From an uncultured Prevotella sp. (GTDB lineage: Bacteria > Bacteroidota > Bacteroidia > Bacteroidales > Bacteroidaceae): 9,684 nucleotides of DNA. This document shows positions 1-7,307 of the stretch, piece by piece. The stretch spans positions 1 to 9,684 of the forward strand of contig CALFGU010000248.1 of NCBI GenBank assembly GCA_937877685.1, given 5' to 3'. The notes below the pieces were generated by a model. The model worked only from the letters and a program-made list of their open reading frames with translations. It had not been told where the DNA came from and searched no databases. A program made the position numbers and the translations under genes. The first letter of the stretch is position 1. Each line of letters opens with the position of its first letter.

Positions 1-1
1 C

Positions 2-1003
2 GCAACTATTGAATTTGCCGTATTTAATAAGGACGGACAGGACGTAACTTCTAATGCTTCGATTTATCTTATTGAAGGAAGCAGCAGCACAAAACTTGCA
101 AATCAGAAGTTTACGCCTGAAACTACTGGCACTTACCAGTTCTGGGCGTCTTATGGCACTGACAACACAAAGGCTGACGCACTTCTCAACGTTACTGCGG
201 TAAGCGATATCCCCGCTGTGCCTGCTGACGAAAACCCTGCTTCAAAGGATTTCAAGCGTCGCACACTTATCGTTCAGGGCACAGGTGTTACATGTCAGTA
301 TTGCCCAAACGCCATCACTGCACTCCATAACTTCTTTAAGAACACAGCAAATAAGGACAAGGCTGTGCTTATGGCACTCCACACCTTCACTTCTGGCGAC
401 CCCCTTTACAGCGCTGCTGCTGAAAAGCTCCGTATTCAGGCTGGTATTTCAAGTTATCCCACGTTGAAGCTCAACTTTGATAACGAATATTTGGAGTATG
501 GCGTCAATGCAGATGGTTTCTATAAATTCTTGAACACTTCTATTCCTGAACTTTGCAATAAGGGTTCAGAATCAGCTATTGCTGTTGCAACTTCTTATAA
601 TGAAGAAACTGGCGTTATCAGTGTTTCTACAAACGTAAAGTGCGACAATCCTGGCGAATACAAGGTTACCGTTGCGCTTGTTCAAGACAATGTGTTCTTC
701 CAGCAGAGCGGTACTACAGATGTGAATCTTTGGGTTCACGAAGCAGGTGTTAAGGACATCGCTCCCGCTTCTGGCAACGGTTTTGCGTTGAACAATGGCA
801 ACGACACAGAAGTTGGTAGCGTTTACAACTTCTGCTGCGAATTCAATAAGAGTGCGCTTTACGCTAAGGGCACAGGCGATTACAAACTTGACGTACTCCG
901 CGACGCTCGCGTGATTGTTTACGTTCAGGCAAACGGTAAGGTGGTTGACAACTGCGTAAGCTGTGGCTTGAATGAGTCAGTTGGTTTCGCTTATAACGAG
1001 TAA
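2..1003 (+). CDS. Omp28-related outer-membrane protein, 5'-partial
   Basis: The frame is open from the first complete codon of the window to tandem TAA stops at 1001-1006, so the gene begins upstream. The internal GTG at 218 is not a credible start, because protein-like sequence continues before it. The first ~70 visible residues look like an Ig-like beta domain (DVTSNASIYL, TGTYQFWASYG). Next comes a thioredoxin-like segment with a CxxC motif, VTCQYCPNAITALHNF (Cys codons 293-295 and 302-304), which is the usual signature of the Omp28 family, then a region ending in SYPTLKLNF. The C-terminal part is beta-rich and holds more cysteines (VKCDN, FCCEF, NCVSCG). Omp28 proteins are Bacteroidetes envelope proteins, often lipoproteins, of unclear biochemical role; the signal peptide would lie outside the window. 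A redox or disulfide role is inference from the CxxC only. The metalloprotease lipoprotein follows 148 bp downstream on the same strand with no clear terminator between them, so cotranscription is possible. Confidence 0.85.
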   Translation, partial: ATIEFAVFNKDGQDVTSNASIYLIEGSSSTKLANQKFTPETTGTYQFWASYGTDNTKADALLNVTAVSDIPAVPADENPASKDFKRRTLIVQGTGVTCQYCPNAITALHNFFKNTANKDKAVLMALHTFTSGDPLYSAAAEKLRIQAGISSYPTLKLNFDNEYLEYGVNADGFYKFLNTSIPELCNKGSESAIAVATSYNEETGVISVSTNVKCDNPGEYKVTVALVQDNVFFQQSGTTDVNLWVHEAGVKDIAPASGNGFALNNGNDTEVGSVYNFCCEFNKSALYAKGTGDYKLDVLRDARVIVYVQANGKVVDNCVSCGLNESVGFAYNE

Positions 1004-1011
1004 TAATTTTA

Positions 1012-1126
1012 GAGGTTGTAAGGTTATAAGGTTTTAAGGTTATAAGAACCATGCGGAAATGAAACAGAAACTGCACACCATCCGAATGATTCTCAAAACC
1101 TCAAAACGTAGCAACCTCACAACCTC
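1012..1126. repeat. Long inverted repeat with 8-bp periodic arms
   Basis: The arms 1012-1057 and 1081-1126 are reverse complements in one register (paired positions sum to 2138). By hand count 36 of 46 positions pair, around a 23-nt loop. The left arm is itself four tandem 8-mers of the form AGGTTNTA (1013-1020, 1021-1028, 1029-1036, 1037-1044). The right arm, with 1127-1133, gives five 8-mers ending in ACCT or ACGT (1094-1133). Most mismatches are A against C, which become G.U wobbles in the opposite strand's RNA, so the minus-strand transcript would fold better. It fills most of the gap between the Omp28 gene and the metalloprotease gene. There is no T-tract after the right arm, so it is not a typical terminator. 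It may be a short interspersed repeat or an mRNA processing or stability element. Confidence 0.8.
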
Positions 1127-1151
1127 ATAACCTTATTACTAACAAACGAAT

Positions 1152-2240
1152 ATGAAGAAGTTATTCTTTGGTTCTCTCCTTTCTCTCGCACTCTTCGCTT
1201 GCTCTGATAGCGGAGATGACCTGGCAGAGAATCCTGGAGGCGACGATAACGTAAACAATGGCGGAGAAACTGAGGAAGTGGAATACGCAACTAACGAGAC
1301 GGTGTATGAAATTCCCGTTGTCTTCCACGTGTTCTACTCTCAGAAGAGTCAACCCCTTGAATACATTGCAGAAGGTCACCTTCCCAAGGTGCTTGATGCC
1401 GTAAACCGCCGCTTCGCTAACTGTGGCGTGGACCTAAAACTCCAATTCAAGTTGGCAGAAGTTGATCCTGACGGAAACATTATGCCTGAACCGGGCGTAG
1501 ATCGCCAAAAGGTGCGCATCGCTACGATGAACAGCACGGAATTCCTCAAGGATTCTGCTTACGCTCACTATATGTGGGACCAGACTAAGTATCTGAACAT
1601 CTGCCTTTTCAAAGAAAAGAACGATGCAGTGCTCGGCATTTCTTCCTTCCCCTATACCTTGCACCCCGACACCTTAGCAGGTATGCCCAAACTCATGGAG
1701 ATGCGCCCCGCTTCGGAACTTAATTATCCGCACTGCGTATATGTAAACTCGCGTTACATTTATGACCTCGAGCCCGAGCAATATAAGACGTCGGAAATCG
1801 TAGGTTCGCTCTGCCATGAGATTGCTCATTACCTCGGACTCCGTCATGCTTTTGGCGAAGACCCTGTGACGTACAGCCGTGACTGTGACATCGACACAGA
1901 CTTCTGTGACGACACGCCCACTTACAATAAGGCGAAGTATGATCAGTATCTCCTGAGCAACTATCCCTATGACGGCGTGTTTACAGACGAACTCGTGGCG
2001 CAGTTGGCGGAACGTACGAACAGCCTTACGGGAGAAAAGTTCGTTTCTACGAACATCATGGACTATGCCGTGAGTTACCTCAACGAACTTTCGCCCCAGC
2101 AGTGTGCGCGCATCCGTTATATTTTGATGCGCAGTCCTTACGTGCCCGGTCCGAAGGTGAAGCGTGATGACGCGCTCACTCCCGCTCCCGCACGCTCGGC
2201 AGGTAAGAAGCAACCCTTCCCACATCGCATTGCGTATTAA
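1152..2240 (+). CDS. Surface zinc metalloprotease lipoprotein (metzincin, M43/pappalysin-like)
   Basis: This 362-residue protein starts at the ATG that gives a clean lipoprotein signal: MKKLFF, a hydrophobic core, then lipobox LFAC with Cys17. The residues after Cys17 are acidic (SDSGDD), like the export signals that send Bacteroidetes lipoproteins to the cell surface. A low-complexity Gly/Asn/Asp/Glu linker runs to about residue 45. The catalytic domain spans about 50-330. Zinc site HEIAHYLGLRH lies at 222-232 (His222, His226, His232; catalytic Glu223). A D/C-rich stretch follows (CDIDTDFCDDTP, 245-256), as in M43 enzymes, and the Met-turn is NIMDYA (Met303). Seven cysteines lie within the exported domain. 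It matches what is annotated in Bacteroidetes as zinc-dependent metalloproteinase lipoprotein. The substrate is unknown. The last ~30 residues form a basic, Pro/Ala-rich tail beyond the expected protease fold. The gene may be cotranscribed with the Omp28 gene and ends before a strong terminator. Confidence 0.9.
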   Translation: MKKLFFGSLLSLALFACSDSGDDLAENPGGDDNVNNGGETEEVEYATNETVYEIPVVFHVFYSQKSQPLEYIAEGHLPKVLDAVNRRFANCGVDLKLQFKLAEVDPDGNIMPEPGVDRQKVRIATMNSTEFLKDSAYAHYMWDQTKYLNICLFKEKNDAVLGISSFPYTLHPDTLAGMPKLMEMRPASELNYPHCVYVNSRYIYDLEPEQYKTSEIVGSLCHEIAHYLGLRHAFGEDPVTYSRDCDIDTDFCDDTPTYNKAKYDQYLLSNYPYDGVFTDELVAQLAERTNSLTGEKFVSTNIMDYAVSYLNELSPQQCARIRYILMRSPYVPGPKVKRDDALTPAPARSAGKKQPFPHRIAY

Positions 2241-2277
2241 CGACATTGCTGTAAATCAGCGAAACACATGGATAAAT

Positions 2278-2315
2278 GAGACCCTTTGCTCACTCGGGCA
2301 GAGGGTCTCTTTTTT
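2278..2315 (+). terminator. Rho-independent terminator of the metalloprotease gene
   Basis: A 12-bp stem, GAGACCCTTTGC (2278-2289) with GCAGAGGGTCTC (2298-2309), has one G.U pair and an 8-nt loop, and is followed by six T (2310-2315). It begins 37 bp after the stop codon at 2240 and closes the Omp28-metalloprotease transcription unit. Confidence 0.92.
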
Positions 2316-2587
2316 GATTTCCTCGCCCTAAAATTGCAGCAGAAGCCACAGGGCGAAAACCAACTTAGAAATAGCGCAAACAATTAGAGGCTTAGGGCGT
2401 CGAATTTGAGACTTAGGGCGCCGAATTAGTTACTTTATTTTGAGTACGTGCCGTATACTGATTCATAAGTGTTTACAAATGCGTAGGGATGCAGAAAAGA
2501 AGTGCATTGTGTTAAAAAGTCGCTCGCTCGTGTGACACCTGAATGTGACAAATTATCGCCCGTAATGGCAACTAATCCTAACAAAAA
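2316..2587. other. Gene-free region upstream of the M60 gene
   Basis: I see no supportable gene on either strand. A minus-strand reading frame over 2435-2674 crosses the promoter and has no recognisable protein features. The stretch holds several GGGCG-containing motifs, a pair of 20-bp direct repeats (2387-2427), and two copies of TGTGACA (2531-2537 and 2544-2550) about 40 bp upstream of the -33 box. It probably serves as the regulatory region of the M60 gene. Confidence 0.6.
2387..2427 (+). repeat. Two 20-bp direct repeats with 21-bp period
   Basis: The copies at 2387-2406 and 2408-2427 share GAG(G/A)CTTAGGGCG(T/C)CGAATT, with two mismatches in 20 positions. The 21-bp spacing is two turns of the helix, so both copies face the same side of the DNA. 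They lie about 160 bp upstream of the M60 promoter. They could be protein-binding sites or a remnant of a larger repeat; the sequence does not decide. Confidence 0.6.
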
Positions 2588-2620
2588 TTTGTCAGCATTG
2601 AAAATTAATCCGTAACTTTG
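2588..2620 (+). promoter_or_regulatory. Bacteroidetes-type promoter of the M60 gene
   Basis: A -33 box TTTG (2588-2591) and a -7 box TAACTTTG (2613-2620) are separated by 21 bp, matching the Bacteroidetes primary sigma-factor consensus (TTTG, 19-21 bp, TAnnTTTG). Transcription would start near 2626-2630 and give an A/T-rich leader of about 60 nt before the ATG at 2690. There is no classical Shine-Dalgarno sequence, which is normal for this phylum. Confidence 0.8.
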
Positions 2621-2689
2621 CATCGCAGATAATATGCTGTATCTGAAACGAGAACATAACAAACATTCATTCATTTAATCAAAATCTTT

Positions 2690-5600
2690 ATGAAATTCTT
2701 TACTTCATTAAGAACGATGCTTTCGATGTTGCTCCTCCTTCCTTTGACAATGGTGGCGCAGATTGAAGAAGGCAAGGTGTACATGTTCACAAACTTGCAG
2801 TACACTGACCGTTCGATGTCGGCAACTGCTGATGCTTTTGCCGCAACATCTATTACAGATGCGTCTGACTATAGTCAGATGTGGTATGTGTCTAAGGTGG
2901 GTACTTCTACTTACCGTCTTCGCAATTTGGGTACAGGTCTTTATCTCCGTAGTTCTAAGGCAACTTCTGGCGCTTGGACACTTGTGAACGAGGATAAGCT
3001 TGATGGCAACTGCACTATGAAGTGCTCTAAGGCTGGTTCGGGTTATACGCTCCGCGCATCTTCTGACACAAACACCCATGGTTATATGCACAGCAACTCT
3101 TCGCATCGTATTGTATGTTGGGAAAGTGCTGCAGGTGCTTCTCAGTGGAAGTTGACAGAGGTTGAGATTGATGAAGCAACTTTAAACCAAAACTGGGAAA
3201 GTCTTAAGGATATGAATCCCACGGCTGACGATGTTACTGCTTGGAATGCCGCACTCGCTGCGCTCTTCAAGGATAAGTTGTGCACACAGCTCGCTGATGC
3301 TTATGCCGGTTATACTTCTGAACAAATGAAGGAGGATGACAATTTCAAGGCCCTCAATCGTACACTCCAGAACATGGTGCTTAAGATGACGGTTGACGGA
3401 ACTTGGGACGAAGCTAACGCTGTTGAAGGCAAGCCCGCTTGGGATGGTGAATATGCAAAGCGTCTCCGTGTGCAGATGATCGAACCTTATTGTAATAAGG
3501 AAGCAGCTGCGCAGGGTTTAGGTATGCAGGCGCACACCAATTTGAATAACCCTCTCGGTCTTTACGCTAACAATCGCCAGGTGCTCTATATCTTCGTTGA
3601 AGGTAAGGTAGAAACGGGTTCTACACTCTATTTCGCTTCTTGGCAAGGCCATGGTAAGCCCGGCGGTGCGTATGATGAAGGTTACAAACTCCAAGAAGGT
3701 TTGAACATCATCCCCGTTTATGGCGATGGTTTGACAGGTTGTTTCAACTATGTAGTTCAGTCGTTCAACAGCGCCGCAGGTTATGGTAACAAATCTTGTG
3801 TTCGCAAGGTGACAGACTATGATAACATCAAGGTTCACGTAGAAGGCGGTAATCTTAACGGCTTCTTCAACCTCGTAGGTGACGAACTTTGGGGCGAAGG
3901 TGACGATAACGCCGACTGGGATTACTACACAGCTCGCGCTTCTCACGTTGACTTCACCATGCTCGGTAAGTACATGACCCTCCAATTCCCTCTCGAAGAC
4001 AAAGATTGCGTTGACGAAGGCGGAGGTGTGAATAAGGGTATGAAGACCTTGTTAACAGGTAAAAACATTGCTAAGCAGTCTCTCGAAGAATGGGACAAGG
4101 TGATGCTTTGGGAACGTATGTTGATGGGTGTTGCTCCTAAGTCAGCCGTTGATGCGGCTAACGCTACTTGGAAGTCTCCTTATTCTGGCAAGGATGAAGT
4201 AATCTCTCACACAGGAACGCTTCAGGATGGTCTCGCTTGTAATTATGACGACTACTATAACGTACACGGTTTGGCTTTCGGCGTACCTACGGGTTACATG
4301 TACGGTTCTTGGGACCACTCTGGTTATAACTATAACACTATGGAGTCTGTTATCGTAACTATGATTACAGACGCTGGTTCGCACTGGGGACCTGGTCACG
4401 AAATAGGCCACCAGCATCAGCAGCCTTTCACACTTAATGGTTTGACTGAAGTAACGAATAACCTCTTCTCAAATGTTGTGGTTTGGTATTTCGGTAAGAG
4501 CACTTCACGTGTGAATGGTTCTGAAGGTAATTTGGAAAATGTTGCTCGCGCATTCAATACTCCTGGCGGCGACTTCTATACCAATAACATTTGGGCCTTG
4601 ACTCACATGTACTATCGCTTGTTTATGTACTACCATATCTTGGGTCATAACACAAGTTTCTACCCCCGTCTTTACGAACTTATGCGTCAGCAACCCATGC
4701 AGAGAGGTTATGAGCAGAGTGGTAAGTATGGTTTGCTCCACTTCTATAAGCAGACATGTATTGCGGCAGGTGAAGACCTCACTGAGTTCTTCCGTGCTCA
4801 CGGTGCCTTGACAGAGATGACCGACCGCTTTGTTGGTGACTACTCTAACTCAAACTACAACTGTCCTCAGAGCGACATTGACGCGGCTATCGCAGAAGTG
4901 AAGAAGATGGGCTTGAAGGAAAATCTCGCTCCCTTGTTTATCAACGACGGTACGGGTCAGAAGATGCTCGGTAGCACAGGTCAGGAACTCTCTCTCTTTG
5001 ATGGTTTCACTACTTCAGAAGTTGGTAACTACGCTTACTTCTATGAACCCGCAAGTGCGCATACTTATACCGTTTCTGAAGGATTTGTAACGTTGGAAGG
5101 TACTGGCGGTATCGGTTACCTCGTACGTAATGCCGACGGTGAGATTATGGCATTCGCTAACAAGAAGAAGATGCAAATCTCTGACGAAGTTGCGCTCATG
5201 TTGATGAAGGGTGAAGCTAACGTAGAGGTAATGAATGGCGACAACACTACAGTTATTGCTACTGGTGACCAAGTTGCTACTCAGCGTGTGCTTTTGCAGG
5301 GTCTTCTTGAGGAAGCTACTGAAATGTTGAAGTACTTTGACGACACTAACAAGAAGGTGGGTTACTACCGCGAAGTTTATAAGGGCAACCTTCCCGAACT
5401 CACAGAAATTGCTCAGGCAGTCTTTGACGGCAATAAGGAAGAAGAATACGCTTCTGCTTATGAAAACCTCTTCGCTGTGGTTGACGCTATCAAGACAAAC
5501 CCCGACGCTGTTGTTGGTATCATTAACGGTAGTGAATATCAGTTGACTACTTACAAGAAGAAGACAACTGCTATGGAAGCAACTACTGGTACTAAGGTTG

Positions 5601-6886
5601 TTAAGGGTGTGAATATCAACGCAACTAAGGCTGCTCAGCGTTGGTTCTTTGAACCTGCCGGCGGTAAGGACCTTTATTACATCAAGAATAAGGCTACAAA
5701 CACTTATATTGATGAGTTGGAATCTGGTAAGCAGGCTACAGTTCAGGGCACTACTCCTACGGTTGCCTTCAAGTTGATTCCTCTTGGCAATGGCGTAATG
5801 GCTGTTCAGTGTCAGGAAGGTAAGAGCCAGTCACTCAATCATAATAACGGCACAGTGCTCGGTTGGTCATACGAAGGTGATGAAAACTCTTGGTGGTATA
5901 TCACTGCTAAGGTCTTGAATGAAGATGAACTCAACAAGATTGAACTTGCTGCGCTCATCACTAAGACTAACAACTTGCTCGAAGAAATGGGCGAAGACGT
6001 AGTTCTCCCCGGCGCACTCCCCTTACAGGTTGACAACAAGTCAAATGCATTCTACCTCTCAACAAATGCAGACCAAAACGTAGTTGGTACGGCAAGTGAT
6101 GGTGGCGGTATCGCTGCTTTGCTCGACGGTAACACTTCTTCTTACCTCCATACGCAATGGAGTGGTACAGCAGTAAGTGGTGACCACTACGTTCAGGTTT
6201 ACCTTGGCGAAGATATGGCATTGTCTGAATTCACATTCACTTACGCTACTCGTAAGGCTAGTTCTGCTTCTACTACATCACCTGCACCTTCAAGCATTAA
6301 GGTATCTGCAAGTAAGGATGGTAAGAACTTCGGCAAGACTATCTCAACATTCAACGCGAGTGGTTCTAATCCCTTGCCCGCTTACTCTAAGCTCGGTCAG
6401 TATTGGACTTCTAAGTTGCTCGAATTGCCCGCAGGTTACAAGTACCTCCGTTTCACAGTAACGGCTTCTTCTGGTCCTGGCAACAGCACGTATGGCGGTC
6501 ACGCATTCTTCGCAATGTCTGAATTCTCTATCGACAATCCCTCAACAGTTGTTAACTCATTGAAGGACGAATATAAGAACTTGGGCGAAGAAAAGTACGC
6601 TTGGTTCATCGCTGCTTATAAGGAAGCTGCAAATGAAATGTTTGAAGCAATGACAGTGTCTAAGAACAGCGCAGCTACTGCTGAAGACATCACAACTGCT
6701 CTTGCTGAACTTCAGGCTAAGTACGATGCATTGCTCGCAGGTTATAACGATCCTACAGACATTTCAGGTGTTGTTATCAACACTCCGAAGATGCAGGGCA
6801 TCTATGACCTTAGCGGTCGTCGCTTGAACAAGATTACAACTCCTGGTCTCTACATCATCGATGGTCAGAAGCGTTTCGTGAAGTAA
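2690..6886 (+). CDS. Secreted M60/enhancin-type metalloprotease with lectin-like and discoidin-like modules
   Basis: This 1398-residue protein starts with a type I signal peptide (core about 10-20, cleavage near MVA-Q at 23/24). Approximate modules: a ricin-like beta-trefoil at 25-157; a helical segment at 160-235; the M60-like N-terminal and catalytic domains at 236-720; a beta domain at 764-862; a helical bundle at 863-940; a second ricin-like domain at 941-1078; an F5/8C (discoidin/CBM32-like) domain at 1107-1283; another helical, FIVAR-like segment at 1288-1355; and a C-terminal tail, GIYDLSGRRL...GLYIIDGQKRFVK, resembling type IX secretion sorting tails. The active site is HEIGH (His570, Glu571, His574) with third zinc ligand Glu587 in GLTEV, fitting the gluzincin pattern HEXXHX(8-28)E. 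Characterised M60-like enzymes cleave O-glycosylated mucin-type proteins, so a glycoprotein protease is the likely role; the actual substrate is inference. The gene is monocistronic, with its own promoter and terminator. Codons such as GGT, AAG and CGT are strongly favoured, hinting at high expression. Confidence 0.92.
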   Translation: MKFFTSLRTMLSMLLLLPLTMVAQIEEGKVYMFTNLQYTDRSMSATADAFAATSITDASDYSQMWYVSKVGTSTYRLRNLGTGLYLRSSKATSGAWTLVNEDKLDGNCTMKCSKAGSGYTLRASSDTNTHGYMHSNSSHRIVCWESAAGASQWKLTEVEIDEATLNQNWESLKDMNPTADDVTAWNAALAALFKDKLCTQLADAYAGYTSEQMKEDDNFKALNRTLQNMVLKMTVDGTWDEANAVEGKPAWDGEYAKRLRVQMIEPYCNKEAAAQGLGMQAHTNLNNPLGLYANNRQVLYIFVEGKVETGSTLYFASWQGHGKPGGAYDEGYKLQEGLNIIPVYGDGLTGCFNYVVQSFNSAAGYGNKSCVRKVTDYDNIKVHVEGGNLNGFFNLVGDELWGEGDDNADWDYYTARASHVDFTMLGKYMTLQFPLEDKDCVDEGGGVNKGMKTLLTGKNIAKQSLEEWDKVMLWERMLMGVAPKSAVDAANATWKSPYSGKDEVISHTGTLQDGLACNYDDYYNVHGLAFGVPTGYMYGSWDHSGYNYNTMESVIVTMITDAGSHWGPGHEIGHQHQQPFTLNGLTEVTNNLFSNVVVWYFGKSTSRVNGSEGNLENVARAFNTPGGDFYTNNIWALTHMYYRLFMYYHILGHNTSFYPRLYELMRQQPMQRGYEQSGKYGLLHFYKQTCIAAGEDLTEFFRAHGALTEMTDRFVGDYSNSNYNCPQSDIDAAIAEVKKMGLKENLAPLFINDGTGQKMLGSTGQELSLFDGFTTSEVGNYAYFYEPASAHTYTVSEGFVTLEGTGGIGYLVRNADGEIMAFANKKKMQISDEVALMLMKGEANVEVMNGDNTTVIATGDQVATQRVLLQGLLEEATEMLKYFDDTNKKVGYYREVYKGNLPELTEIAQAVFDGNKEEEYASAYENLFAVVDAIKTNPDAVVGIINGSEYQLTTYKKKTTAMEATTGTKVVKGVNINATKAAQRWFFEPAGGKDLYYIKNKATNTYIDELESGKQATVQGTTPTVAFKLIPLGNGVMAVQCQEGKSQSLNHNNGTVLGWSYEGDENSWWYITAKVLNEDELNKIELAALITKTNNLLEEMGEDVVLPGALPLQVDNKSNAFYLSTNADQNVVGTASDGGGIAALLDGNTSSYLHTQWSGTAVSGDHYVQVYLGEDMALSEFTFTYATRKASSASTTSPAPSSIKVSASKDGKNFGKTISTFNASGSNPLPAYSKLGQYWTSKLLELPAGYKYLRFTVTASSGPGNSTYGGHAFFAMSEFSIDNPSTVVNSLKDEYKNLGEEKYAWFIAAYKEAANEMFEAMTVSKNSAATAEDITTALAELQAKYDALLAGYNDPTDISGVVINTPKMQGIYDLSGRRLNKITTPGLYIIDGQKRFVK

Positions 6887-6914
6887 TCCTTGTGAATCAC
6901 GCATAAACACATTA

Positions 6915-6951
6915 TTGGGACACCTCCGCGTGAGGCGTCCCAATTTTTTTT
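6915..6951 (+). terminator. Rho-independent terminator of the M60 gene
   Basis: A 12-bp stem, TTGGGACACCTC (6915-6926) with GAGGCGTCCCAA (6932-6943), has one A-C mismatch and a 5-nt loop, and is followed by eight T (6944-6951). It lies 28 bp after the stop codon. Confidence 0.92.
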
Positions 6952-7202
6952 AACCGCAATTATCACGGGGAAAGTCAGTTTCACCGAGCCCTACAACACG
7001 CTTGCTGAAATTAGAAATGGACATGTGCGTAACAATCTCTCAAACTCTGCGCCTTAAGTCTTAAATTGTGCGCCGAGTTTGAGAGATTATTTTCCCTATA
7101 AGTAGGTTTGTTTTGAGCATTCAAGGCGGGGTGGTTCGTACATTAAACACGGGGGTTGATACAACGCAAGTTTTTATTTTTTTAAGGTTCTTATGGTGTG
7201 TT
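6952..7202. other. Gene-free region between the M60 and DUF4846-type genes
   Basis: No complete gene is visible. A stop-free plus-strand stretch ends at TAA 7055-7057 and reads as ITGKVSFTEPYNTLAEIRNG and a few more residues. It has no start codon and overlaps the terminator T-tract, so a gene remnant is possible but unsupported. The region also holds the hairpin at 7034-7088 and a T-rich tract (7171-7183) just upstream of a -7 box. Confidence 0.5.
7034..7088. other. Orphan hairpin with perfect 14-bp stem
   Basis: AATCTCTCAAACTC (7034-7047) and GAGTTTGAGAGATT (7075-7088) pair perfectly around a 27-nt loop. Inside the loop TGCGCC occurs at both ends, and TTAAG-CTTAA forms a small inner palindrome. 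A weak T-rich stretch follows (ATTATTTT, 7088-7095). The hairpin lies beyond the M60 terminator and upstream of the next promoter-like box, so neither gene obviously needs it. It could be a backup terminator, a small structured RNA, a protein-binding palindrome or a repeat element. Confidence 0.65.
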
Positions 7203-7214
7203 TAACTTTGCATC
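7203..7214 (+). promoter_or_regulatory. -7 promoter box of the DUF4846-type gene
   Basis: TAACTTTGCATC is identical to the 12-mer at the M60 promoter (2613-2624) and fits the Bacteroidetes -7 consensus TAnnTTTG. No TTG or TTTG sits at the expected 19-21 bp upstream; that place is a T-rich tract, so the promoter may be weaker or depend on the T-tract. Transcription would start near 7216-7220, leaving a leader of about 90 nt. Confidence 0.55.
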
Positions 7215-7307
7215 AGAAATCAAGCGGTGCTTTCTTTTCCATCAGAGCGGCACCTGCACCTTACGGCAAAACACATTATTATAAATACCTTTAAAAACAC
7301 AGTTGTT

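Noticed and set aside
218..1003. Omp28 gene starting at the GTG at 218
   Set aside because: The frame is open to the window edge with protein-like Ig-domain sequence, so the gene is partial and its start lies outside.
1674..2246. 190-residue minus-strand open frame opposite the metzincin
   Set aside because: It has no recognisable motif, and the opposite strand carries an intact zinc protease with all expected motifs.
2521..2531. CGCTCGCTCGT run as a tandem repeat or CRISPR-like signal
   Set aside because: Only about two and a half copies of a 4-bp unit are present, with no repeat-spacer pattern anywhere in the window.
2435..2674. 79-residue minus-strand open frame upstream of the M60 gene
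   Set aside because: It covers the clear plus-strand promoter and has no recognisable features.
6953..7057. Stop-free plus-strand stretch reading ITGKVSFTEPYNTLAEIRNG
   Set aside because: It lacks a start codon, overlaps the terminator T-tract and is too short to support a gene remnant.
7227..7307. 27-residue N-terminal extension of the DUF4846-type protein from the ATG at 7227
   Set aside because: It lies just after the -7 box, is polar with no protein-like character, and would bury the hydrophobic anchor. The ATG at 7308 gives a normal MKK-hydrophobic start.
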